Program-made: the position numbers and the translations under genes | Shown: piece by piece, positions 1-5,509 of the stretch | Position numbering within the stretch: the first letter of the stretch is position 1 | Layout: the number at the start of each line of letters is the position of its first letter | The notes under the pieces: model-generated | Databases searched by the model: none | Seen by the model: the letters and a program-made list of their open reading frames with translations, nothing else | Told to the model about the DNA's origin: nothing | DNA from: Candidatus Bipolaricaulota bacterium | GTDB taxonomy: Bacteria; Bipolaricaulota; Bipolaricaulia; RBG-16-55-9 | Length of the DNA: 9,049 nucleotides | Assembly (NCBI GenBank): GCA_027021605.1 | Contig: JALUUA010000198.1 | Coordinates: 1 to 9,049 of the forward strand | Direction: 5' to 3'

Positions 1-1
1 T

Positions 2-280
2 CTGCCCCCCGGCCTGGGGGCCTATCTGAACGTGGAGCCCCCGGAGCCGATGCTCCGCCTCCAGGAGCTGGGGAGCGTCCCCGACGAGGAAGCCTATCGG
101 GTGTGGAACATGGGCGTGGGGATGCTTCTCGTCACGAACGACGACAAAATCTTCGAGATCGCCCGCGCGCACGGGGTGGAGGCCGTGGACGCGGGCGAGG
201 TGATCCCCGAACCCAAGATCGTCCTCGAGAACCGAGGCGCGTTTCGCAAGGAGAAGGAGCTGGTCTATGCGATTGAGTAA
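2..280 (+). CDS. purM: Phosphoribosylformylglycinamidine cyclo-ligase (AIR synthetase), C-terminal part, cut by the window edge
   Basis: PurM closes formylglycinamidine ribonucleotide to aminoimidazole ribonucleotide (AIR) using ATP, the fifth step of purine synthesis. Only the last 92 residues are in the window; the start lies to the left. The stretch LPPGLGAYLNV, then LRLQELGSVPDEEAYRVWNMGVGM, is the typical PurM C-terminal region (compare family LP.GLGA and QELG.V...EMYR.FNMGIGM). The protein then runs through an Asp-Lys-containing strand to a tail ending ELVYAIE. The TAA stop overlaps the next gene by 14 bp, and the end of purM contains that gene's AAGGAG ribosome site. The two are therefore co-transcribed and probably translationally coupled, which fits because AIR is the substrate of the next enzyme. 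Nothing looks truncated or shifted in the visible part. The assignment rests on recognised family motifs. Confidence 0.93.
   Translation: MPPGLGAYLNVEPPEPMLRLQELGSVPDEEAYRVWNMGVGMLLVTNDDKIFEIARAHGVEAVDAGEVIPEPKIVLENRGAFRKEKELVYAIE
254..259 (+). promoter_or_regulatory. Ribosome binding site of the purC-purE fusion, inside purM
   Basis: AAGGAG lies 7 nt before ATG 267, within the last codons of purM. It fixes the start of the fusion gene and supports translational coupling. Confidence 0.75.
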
Positions 281-1643
281 CGTCGACAACGCGAACACGT
301 TGGCCCACGGCTACCTCCCCGAGCTGGGGGAGCTCATCGAGGGCAAGGTGCGGGACAACCACGTCTCGGGCGACAAGCGCTTTCTGGTGGCCACGGACCG
401 CATCTCCGTCTTCGACCGGGTGCTGCCCGTCCTCATCCCCGACAAGGGGGCCATCCTCAACGCCATCGCGATGTGGTGGTTCCGGCAAACGGAAGACGTC
501 GTCCCCAACCACGTGGTGGACTGGCCCGATCCCAACGTCCTTGTGGCCCAGCAAGCCGAGGTCTTCCCCGTGGAAGTGGTGGTGCGGGGGTATCTTACGG
601 GCTCGGCCTGGCGGGACGTGGAGGCGGGGACGTTCGAGCAAAAGTACGGCTTCGCCATCACGCCCGCGATGGTCGAGGGCGGAAAGCTCGTCAAGAACTG
701 CAAGCTCAAGGAGCCCATCGTCACCCCCACCACGAAGGCAAGGGCGGGCCACGACGAACCCCTCACCCACCCGCAGGCAAAGCAGCTCGTGGGCGACGCC
801 TGGGACGAGCTCGTGGAGATCTCCCTTAAGCTCTACGGGCGCGGTGCTCAACTCGCAGAGGAACGCGGGCTCATTCTGGTCGACACGAAGTACGAGTTCG
901 GGCGGGTCGACGGGCGGATCGTGCTGGTCGACGAGGTGCACACCCCGGACTCCTCCCGCTTCTGGCTCACGGACGACTACGAGCCCGGCAAGGAAGTGCT
1001 GGAGCTGTCCAAGCAGTTCGTGCGCGACCTCGTGCAGAAGAAGAGCGACGAGCTCACCGCCCAAGACGTCGAGGAGACCCGCCGGCGCTACGCGGAGCTG
1101 TACGAGCGGATCACGGGGGAGCCGTGGCGCCCGCCCTCCCCCGAGATCCCCGTCCGGCAGCGGGTCGTGGGCAATCTGGCCCGCAAGGGGTACATCCGGG
1201 GCGGGTACGTCCAAATCCTAGCGGGCTCCCCCAAGGACGACCCCCACGTCGAGAAGCTCACGGCGGAGCTGGAGGCCCGGGGCATCCCCTACGGCCATCG
1301 GGTCCTCTCGGCCCACAAGCGGACCCGCGAGCTCTTGGAGTTCCTGGAGACGCTCAACAAGAGCCTCGAGCCCGTGGTTCTGATCACGGTGGCGGGGGGG
1401 AGCGACGCGCTCTCGGGGGTCGTGGGCCACCATGCCCGCTTCCCCGTGATCGCGTGCCCGCCCTACCGGGACGAGCTGGACTACTTCATCAACGTCCACT
1501 CCACGCTCCAGATGCCGAGCGACGTTCCCGCTTTGTACTGCAAGCGGCCGGGGAACGCCGTCCTGGCCGCCGAGCGCATGCTCCGCATGGCCTCCCCCGC
1601 GTGGAGCCGGGAGGTCGGGGGAGGGAACGAAGCTGAAGCTTAA
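267..1643 (+). CDS. purCE: Bifunctional SAICAR synthetase / AIR carboxylase fusion (PurC-PurE, PAICS-like)
   Basis: This 458-residue protein joins two consecutive purine enzymes. Residues 1 to about 290 are SAICAR synthetase (PurC) of the long, yeast Ade1-like form: GKVRD at 26-30 (phosphate loop), ATDRISVFD at 42-50, RGYLTGSAW at 108-116, LVDTKYEFG at 204-212 (family signature) and DEVHTPDSSRFW at 222-233. After a basic linker (about 295-313), residues 314-440 form a PurE domain: AGSPKDD at 319-325, SAHK at 348-351, VAGGSDALSG at 375-384, PVIACPP at 393-399 and STLQMPS at 412-418. SAHK with AG.S..LSG resembles class II AIR carboxylases (animal PAICS, Treponema PurE), which use CO2 directly and need no PurK. 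I infer the class from sequence only. The domain order matches metazoan PAICS. ATG 267 is chosen because AAGGAG at 254-259 lies 7 nt upstream and the PurC motifs follow at the usual distance. It overlaps purM by 14 bp and the next gene by 11 bp. Confidence 0.93.
   Translation: MRLSNVDNANTLAHGYLPELGELIEGKVRDNHVSGDKRFLVATDRISVFDRVLPVLIPDKGAILNAIAMWWFRQTEDVVPNHVVDWPDPNVLVAQQAEVFPVEVVVRGYLTGSAWRDVEAGTFEQKYGFAITPAMVEGGKLVKNCKLKEPIVTPTTKARAGHDEPLTHPQAKQLVGDAWDELVEISLKLYGRGAQLAEERGLILVDTKYEFGRVDGRIVLVDEVHTPDSSRFWLTDDYEPGKEVLELSKQFVRDLVQKKSDELTAQDVEETRRRYAELYERITGEPWRPPSPEIPVRQRVVGNLARKGYIRGGYVQILAGSPKDDPHVEKLTAELEARGIPYGHRVLSAHKRTRELLEFLETLNKSLEPVVLITVAGGSDALSGVVGHHARFPVIACPPYRDELDYFINVHSTLQMPSDVPALYCKRPGNAVLAAERMLRMASPAWSREVGGGNEAEA
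1620..1624 (+). promoter_or_regulatory. Ribosome binding site supporting a CTG start at 1633
   Basis: GGAGG within a G-rich run (1617-1625) lies 8 nt before CTG 1633, near the end of the purC-purE frame. No ATG, GTG or TTG occurs in the HAD reading frame at this distance, so the site points to CTG as initiator. Confidence 0.6.
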
Positions 1644-2361
1644 GGCCGTCTTCTTCGACCTGGACAACACGCTCTGCAACTATAGCGTGGGGTGGGAGTC
1701 GGCCCGGGCCAAGGGCATCGAGCGGGCATATCAAACGCTTACGGACCGGCATCCGGAGGTTGCCCTCTCGGAGTGGCAAAGGGCCTTTGACAGGGCCAGT
1801 GAGGAGGTGGCTCCCTTCTGGGAGGAGCCCGTCGAGCGGGGGCTCCCCCTGGGCCACGAGCGGACCCGGCGCGCCCTGGGGCACCTCGGGCTCGATAAGG
1901 ACCCCGAGCTCGTGGAGGCCCTCACGTGGGCCTTCTACGAGGCCGTTTTGGAGTATTTGCGCCTCTTCCCCGACGCCGACGAGGTGCTTAGCGCACTCCG
2001 CCCCCGCTTTGTGCTGGGGATCATCACGAACGGCCCGGCGGACGTCCAGCGGGCCAAGATCGAGCGCCTCCGGCTGCAGGAGCGGGTCGATCACGTGCTC
2101 ATCTCCGGGGAGCTGGGGATCGCCAAGCCCGATCCGCGGATCTTTCGGCGGGCCCTGGAGCTTGTGGAAGCCCCGCCCGAGGCGTTCCTCTTCGTGGGCG
2201 ACCACCCGGAGGCCGACGTGCGCGGGGCCAAGGAGGCCGGGCTGTGGGCGGCCTGGGTGAACCGCAAGGGGCTCCCGCCGCCCGACGGCTTGGAGGCCGA
2301 CCTCGTGCTCCGGTCCCTGACGGAGCTCCTCCCCCAGCTGGGCGCAGACGCACGGGGATGA
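1633..2361 (+). CDS. HAD-superfamily phosphatase (subfamily IA), apparent CTG start
   Basis: This is a haloacid-dehalogenase-like hydrolase of 242 residues, probably a Mg-dependent phosphatase acting on a small phosphorylated metabolite or nucleotide. All four motifs are present, numbered from CTG 1633. Motif I is D9-L-D11-N-T-L (D9 is the nucleophile). Motif II is ITNG at 131-134 (T132). Motif III is K165 in AKPDP. Motif IV is GDHPEAD with D190 and D195. An alpha-helical cap lies between motifs I and II (about 20-115). The first conventional start, GTG 1687, would remove motif I entirely and give a dead enzyme. In frame from 1561 to 1686 I find no ATG, GTG or TTG. CTG 1633 gives an N-terminus KLKAVFFDLDNTL, which is typical of the family, and has GGAGG 8 nt upstream. 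It overlaps purC-purE by 11 bp and the NUDIX gene by 4 bp (ATGA). The operon suggests a nucleotide house-cleaning role (inference). Substrate unknown. Confidence 0.85.
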   Translation: MKLKAVFFDLDNTLCNYSVGWESARAKGIERAYQTLTDRHPEVALSEWQRAFDRASEEVAPFWEEPVERGLPLGHERTRRALGHLGLDKDPELVEALTWAFYEAVLEYLRLFPDADEVLSALRPRFVLGIITNGPADVQRAKIERLRLQERVDHVLISGELGIAKPDPRIFRRALELVEAPPEAFLFVGDHPEADVRGAKEAGLWAAWVNRKGLPPPDGLEADLVLRSLTELLPQLGADARG

Positions 2362-2873
2362 CGACCTACGCGACGCTCTGCTATCTCATTCGGGGGGACG
2401 AGACCCTGCTGCTCCGCAAGGCCGAGGGGCTCTGGGGCGGCGGGAAGTGGAACGCCCCCGGCGGGAAGCTCCTCCCCGGCGAGCCCCCCCACCGAGGGGC
2501 CGTCCGCGAGGTTCGGGAGGAGACGGGGCTCCTCGTCCGCGAGGAGGCCCTCGAGCTGCGGGGCAGGCTGGAGTTCTTCTTCGGGCCCGGCCCGGGCCCG
2601 GGCCCGGGCGGCGGGGACGGGAGCGGGGGCGAGCGCGAGCCCGACTGGGTGGTGTACGTCTTCCGGGCGGGGTCGTTTGCGGGCGAGCCCCGGGCGGGGC
2701 GCGAAGGGGAGCTTCGGTGGCACCCCTTGGGAGCGCTCCCCTACGACGAGATGTGGGCGGACGACCGCTACTGGGTCCCCCTGCTCCTGCGGGGCCGGCG
2801 CTTCCAGGCGCGCTTTCGCTTCGATGAGAAAGCGGAAAGGCTCCTCTGGCACCGGGTGGAGGTCCTCCCGTAA
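2358..2873 (+). CDS. NUDIX hydrolase, MTH1-like (oxidised purine nucleotide diphosphatase)
   Basis: The protein has 171 residues. The Nudix box is complete: G36, five residues, E42, seven residues, then R50-E-V-R-E54-E55-T-G57-L58. E54 and E55 are the expected metal-binding glutamates. Outside the box it resembles eukaryotic-type MTH1/NUDT1 more than bacterial MutT: WNAPGGK just before the box, then YDEMWADDRYWVPLLL at 129-144 followed by a RFQARFRF strand (compare MTH1 DMWPDDSYWFPLLL). MTH1 hydrolyses 8-oxo-dGTP and related oxidised purine nucleotides, so sanitising the pool is the likely role. A Gly/Pro-rich insert (about 76-92) makes it roughly 15 residues longer than MTH1. ATG 2358 overlaps the HAD stop as ATGA with no good SD site, so translation probably relies on reinitiation. 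The reading frame continues upstream, but those codons lie inside the HAD gene and the protein motifs start here. It is last in the operon; I see no T-tailed terminator after it. Confidence 0.88.
   Translation: MTTYATLCYLIRGDETLLLRKAEGLWGGGKWNAPGGKLLPGEPPHRGAVREVREETGLLVREEALELRGRLEFFFGPGPGPGPGGGDGSGGEREPDWVVYVFRAGSFAGEPRAGREGELRWHPLGALPYDEMWADDRYWVPLLLRGRRFQARFRFDEKAERLLWHRVEVLP
2583..2609 (+). repeat. GGGCCC-type tandem repeat inside the NUDIX gene
   Basis: A run of about four GGGCCC/GGCCCG hexamers encodes Gly-Pro-Gly-Pro repeats (residues 76-84). Each unit is self-complementary, so the run can fold on itself and is prone to slippage. A change by whole units keeps the frame. It falls in a loop between conserved strands, where length changes should be tolerated. 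Confidence 0.8.
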
Positions 2874-2893
2874 CCCGCGTTCTCCCTGCCGTG

Positions 2894-2902
2894 TGCTATA
2901 AT
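2894..2902 (+). promoter_or_regulatory. Extended -10 promoter for the CNNM/CorC gene
   Basis: TGCTATAAT is a perfect TATAAT (2897-2902) preceded by the TGn extension at 2894. The position 17 nt upstream (2874-2879) has no -35 resemblance, which extended -10 promoters do not need. Transcription would start near 2908-2910, giving a leader of about 20 nt before ATG 2928. It gives the CNNM gene independent expression from the purine operon. Confidence 0.7.
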
Positions 2903-2905
2903 CCC

Positions 2906-2917
2906 ATCGACGTCGAT
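2906..2917. promoter_or_regulatory. 12-bp perfect palindrome at the predicted start of transcription (possible operator)
   Basis: ATCGACGTCGAT reads the same on both strands. It lies 3 nt after the -10 hexamer, spanning the predicted start site. A repressor bound here would block initiation. No regulator is encoded nearby that would explain it, and the role is inferred from position only. Confidence 0.4.
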
Positions 2918-2927
2918 CGGATCGAGA

Positions 2928-4250
2928 ATGGAAGCGTTAGGCCCTATACTCCTTAAGCTCCTGGTGGTCGCGCTGCTGGTGGCGGCCAACGGGTTCTTCG
3001 TGGCCACGGAGTTCGCCTTGGTCAGCCTCCGAAGGTCGAAGATCGAGGCCCTGGTCGCCGAGGGCCGCGCCTCCGCCCATCTCGTCCTCAAGCTGCTGGA
3101 CCAGACGGACCGCATCCTGGCGGCCGCCCAGCTGGGGATCACCATGGCCAGCCTCGCCCTGGGGTGGCTGGGTGAGGAGACCGTCGCCGAGCTGCTCTAC
3201 CCCGTGTTCGCCGCCTTTTTGCCCCTGCTGGGCGCGGAGGTCGCCTCGCACGCCGTGGCCACCGTGGTGGCGTTCGTGCTCATCACCGCGCTGCACATCG
3301 TCTTGGGGGAGCAGGCCCCCAAGATCTACGCCATCCGCCACCCGGAGCGGCTCGCGTTCCTGGCCGCCCGGCCCATCCTCTGGTTCGAGTGGCTCTTCCG
3401 CCCCTTCATCGGGGTGCTCGACCGGGCCTCGCAGCTTACCCTCAAGCTCGTGGGCATCGAGGGCGAGATGACCGAGCCGGGGCGGCTCCACTCCCTGGAG
3501 GACCTCAAAGCCCAGTTCACCGAGGTCCAGCAGCGGGGCCTGCTCGGGAGCCGGGAGGAGGAGATGCTCCACCACGTGCTCGAGTTCCCGGAGCAGGACG
3601 CCCGCGAGGTGATGATCCCCCGCCCCGACGTGGTCTCCATCGAGGAGAACGCTACGGTCGAGGACCTCCTCGAGCTCTTCCGCGAGGCGAACTACACCCG
3701 CTACCCCGTGTATCGGGAGAGGCCGGAGAACCTGGTGGGGTTCGTCTCCATCAAGGACGCGCTCCGGCTCCTCAGCGCGGACCCCAAGGCCCTCAAGAAG
3801 CCCGTCCGGACGCTCCTGCAGCCCATTCAGTACGTCCCGGAGAACAAGTCGGTGAGCGCCCTCTTCGCCCAGATGCAGCGGGAACGGCTCCCCATGGTCG
3901 CGGTCGTCGACGAGCACGGCGACGCGGTGGGGATCGTTACCCTCAAGGACCTGGCGGAGGAGATCGTCGGGCGCTTGGAGGACGAGCCGAAGCCCAAGGA
4001 AACGCCGCTTTACGAGCGCCTCGACGAGCGGACGTTGCGGGTGGACGGGGGGCTTCGGGTGGACGAGGCCAACGAGGAGCTGGGCTTGCACCTCCCCGAG
4101 GGGGAGGACTACCAGACGATCGCCGGGCTGATCCTCTCGCGCCTGCAGCGGGTGCCCACCGAGGGCGAGACCCTCCAGGTGGACGGGGTGCAGCTGGAGG
4201 TCGAGCGGATGAAGGGGCCCCGGATCGAGCGGGTCCTCATCCGCATGTGA
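2928..4250 (+). CDS. CNNM/CorC-family membrane protein (DUF21, paired CBS, CorC_HlyC domains)
   Basis: The protein has 440 residues with the full domain order of the HlyC/CorC (CNNM) family. The DUF21 membrane domain spans about 1-185. Its hydrophobic segments lie near 6-24 (followed by NGFFVATEFALVSLRRSK), about 64-80, 86-101, 107-127 and 143-163. The family motif GEQAPKIYAIRHPE is at 127-140. Two CBS domains follow at about 222-350 (VMIPRPDVV at 228-236; YTRYPVY at 256-262; FVSIKDAL at 272-279; MVAVVDEHGDAVGIVTLKDLAEEIVG at 323-348, shown as several motifs). A CorC_HlyC domain (about 358-440) closes the protein. Relatives are linked to Mg2+/Co2+ efflux or Na+-coupled Mg2+ transport; the older name haemolysin is misleading. 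CBS domains usually sense adenine nucleotides. ATG 2928 fits the family N-terminus, but its SD site is weak. The gene has its own promoter and ends 20 bp from a convergent gene. The family is certain; the ion is not. Confidence 0.92.
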   Translation: MEALGPILLKLLVVALLVAANGFFVATEFALVSLRRSKIEALVAEGRASAHLVLKLLDQTDRILAAAQLGITMASLALGWLGEETVAELLYPVFAAFLPLLGAEVASHAVATVVAFVLITALHIVLGEQAPKIYAIRHPERLAFLAARPILWFEWLFRPFIGVLDRASQLTLKLVGIEGEMTEPGRLHSLEDLKAQFTEVQQRGLLGSREEEMLHHVLEFPEQDAREVMIPRPDVVSIEENATVEDLLELFREANYTRYPVYRERPENLVGFVSIKDALRLLSADPKALKKPVRTLLQPIQYVPENKSVSALFAQMQRERLPMVAVVDEHGDAVGIVTLKDLAEEIVGRLEDEPKPKETPLYERLDERTLRVDGGLRVDEANEELGLHLPEGEDYQTIAGLILSRLQRVPTEGETLQVDGVQLEVERMKGPRIERVLIRM

Positions 4251-4270
4251 TCCGTGGTCTGTGGGCTTAC

Positions 4271-5509
4271 TTACTCCTCGCAGGCGATCCCCAAGCCCTC
4301 CAGGCGCTGCAGGGCCTCGGCGAGTTCCGCCGCCGGGCGGGGCAGCTGCACCCGGAAGCGCCGGGTCATCAGCGAGCGGTCCAGCACGATCGTCCCGTCC
4401 AGGTCCGCGACGATCGTCTGGAGCTGCCCCAGGGTGAGGTCCTCCCGCGCGGTACAGCGGAGCGTCTGCGGGTAGCGGATCTCCACGGTGATCTGGAAGC
4501 TCTCGCTGAGGCGCTTCTGCAGCTCGGCCAGGTCCTGCTCGATCTGCCGCAGCCAGGGGATCTGGGGGGTGTGTTGGCGCAGCTTGGGGAGGATCCGCAC
4601 GGCCTGGCTGAGCCCGCGGTCCGTCCGGGAGATGATGAACGCGATCGTCCGTGCCATCTCCTCGCGGACCTGCGGGTGCTGCTCGCGCTCATAGAGCTGG
4701 CTCAGGTGCTCCACGAGCAGGGGATCGGGGTAGCGCTGCAGGAGCTTGAGGGCGCTCAGGCGGGCATTGGGATCGGGAACGGACTGCACCGTCTGGATGG
4801 CCTGCTGAATTTCCGGGGGATAGGAAGCCTCCTCCGGGAGCGGGAGGTCGGCCAGCGGCCCTTCCGGTGCCGGGGAGGGGGCGACGGGAAGCCCGGTCTC
4901 CCCAGCCCAACGCTCGTCGCGGTCCGCGGCGGGGGAGGGAAGGGTACCCGAGGTGCCCAAGGTGTCCGAGGTGCCCAGGGTGTCCCCCCCGATCGCGGGG
5001 CGGAAGACGGGCGCCGACTGCCAGAGGAGCAGCCCCACCAGGCCCACGATCACCAGGGACTGCACGGCGATCGTGGCCAGCGCCGGCCGGGGCACGGGCT
5101 GCGCGGCCTCCTGAAGCCAGCGGCGCAGCCCGCTCAGCACGCCCCTTGCGCTTCCCCGCTTGGCCGCCGGAGTCGGCAGGAGGAGCCGCAGGCGATCCCG
5201 ACATCGCCCGCACCGCAGCACGTGCACGGAGATCCGGCGGTAGCCCCATCGCCTCCCCGCCTCCGCCTCTCCGTCCCCGGCCCTGGGGAGCAGCTCCTCC
5301 GGGTCGGGCCAGTCGGGCACAAGCCGCCCGGCCACGTACGCCCGCAGCGCCCTCTCCGGGGGATGCTCGGCCTCCGCGCCGTCCGCGACGGATACGCGGA
5401 CGGATACGCGCCCCGCAAAGAGACGGGAGAAGAGCTCGTCCGCGCCCTCCCGGGGGTCGGCGGCGGGCTCCTCGTAGGCGTAATCGGGCTCAGATCCCCA
5501 TTCCCTCAT
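4271..5509 (-). CDS. Single-pass membrane protein with anti-sigma-like HxxxCxxC motif and HEAT-like domain
   Basis: The protein has 412 residues and I do not recognise a named family. Seen in order: an acidic N-terminus; a region at about 49-108 with H96-x3-C100-x2-C103, the zinc-binding pattern of ZAS anti-sigma factors; basic and amphipathic residues 117-141; one hydrophobic membrane segment (about 143-163); a low-complexity Thr/Ser/Pro/Gly stretch (170-228) with a DTLGTS repeat; helices at about 232-295 resembling HEAT repeats (DPNARLSALKLL, HPQVREEMARTIAFI); a short helical linker (about 300-335); and a C-terminal alpha/beta domain (336-412). The likely layout is a cytoplasmic zinc module and an extracytoplasmic sensor or scaffold domain, as in membrane anti-sigma factors. 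No sigma gene is adjacent, so this is a hypothesis. ATG 5509 has a strong AGGAGG (5516-5521) 6 nt upstream and overlaps the upstream gene by 20 bp, so the two form an operon. No signal peptide is seen at the N-terminus. Confidence 0.8.
   Translation of the reverse strand: MREWGSEPDYAYEEPAADPREGADELFSRLFAGRVSVRVSVADGAEAEHPPERALRAYVAGRLVPDWPDPEELLPRAGDGEAEAGRRWGYRRISVHVLRCGRCRDRLRLLLPTPAAKRGSARGVLSGLRRWLQEAAQPVPRPALATIAVQSLVIVGLVGLLLWQSAPVFRPAIGGDTLGTSDTLGTSGTLPSPAADRDERWAGETGLPVAPSPAPEGPLADLPLPEEASYPPEIQQAIQTVQSVPDPNARLSALKLLQRYPDPLLVEHLSQLYEREQHPQVREEMARTIAFIISRTDRGLSQAVRILPKLRQHTPQIPWLRQIEQDLAELQKRLSESFQITVEIRYPQTLRCTAREDLTLGQLQTIVADLDGTIVLDRSLMTRRFRVQLPRPAAELAEALQRLEGLGIACEE
4950..4985 (-). 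repeat. Two tandem copies of an 18-bp unit in the membrane protein gene
   Basis: Two 18-bp copies at 4950-4967 and 4968-4985 differ at one base. They encode two six-residue DTLGTS-like units (about 176-188) in the linker just outside the membrane segment. Unit gain or loss would change linker length without shifting the frame. Confidence 0.8.

Noticed and set aside
132..1214. Long open frame on the minus strand opposite the purC-purE fusion
   Set aside because: It mirrors a clear gene in GC-rich DNA, where antisense frames stay open by codon bias. Its translation is low-complexity Pro/Arg/Gly/Val-rich with no domain.
2244..2357. Upstream extension of the NUDIX frame
   Set aside because: It lies wholly inside the conserved HAD C-terminal part. 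The MTH1-like sequence begins at ATG 2358, which overlaps the HAD stop as ATGA.
2858..2868. GGAGG/CCTCC inverted repeat at the end of the NUDIX gene as a terminator
   Set aside because: The loop is one base and no T-run follows, so it cannot act as an intrinsic terminator.
2937..4091. Antisense open frame within the CNNM gene
   Set aside because: It is His/Leu/Glu-rich and lacks any domain, start signal or SD site. The plus-strand protein is unambiguous.
4950..4985. CRISPR-like or mobile-element repeat
   Set aside because: The units are adjacent without spacers, lie in frame within a gene and code for a protein linker.
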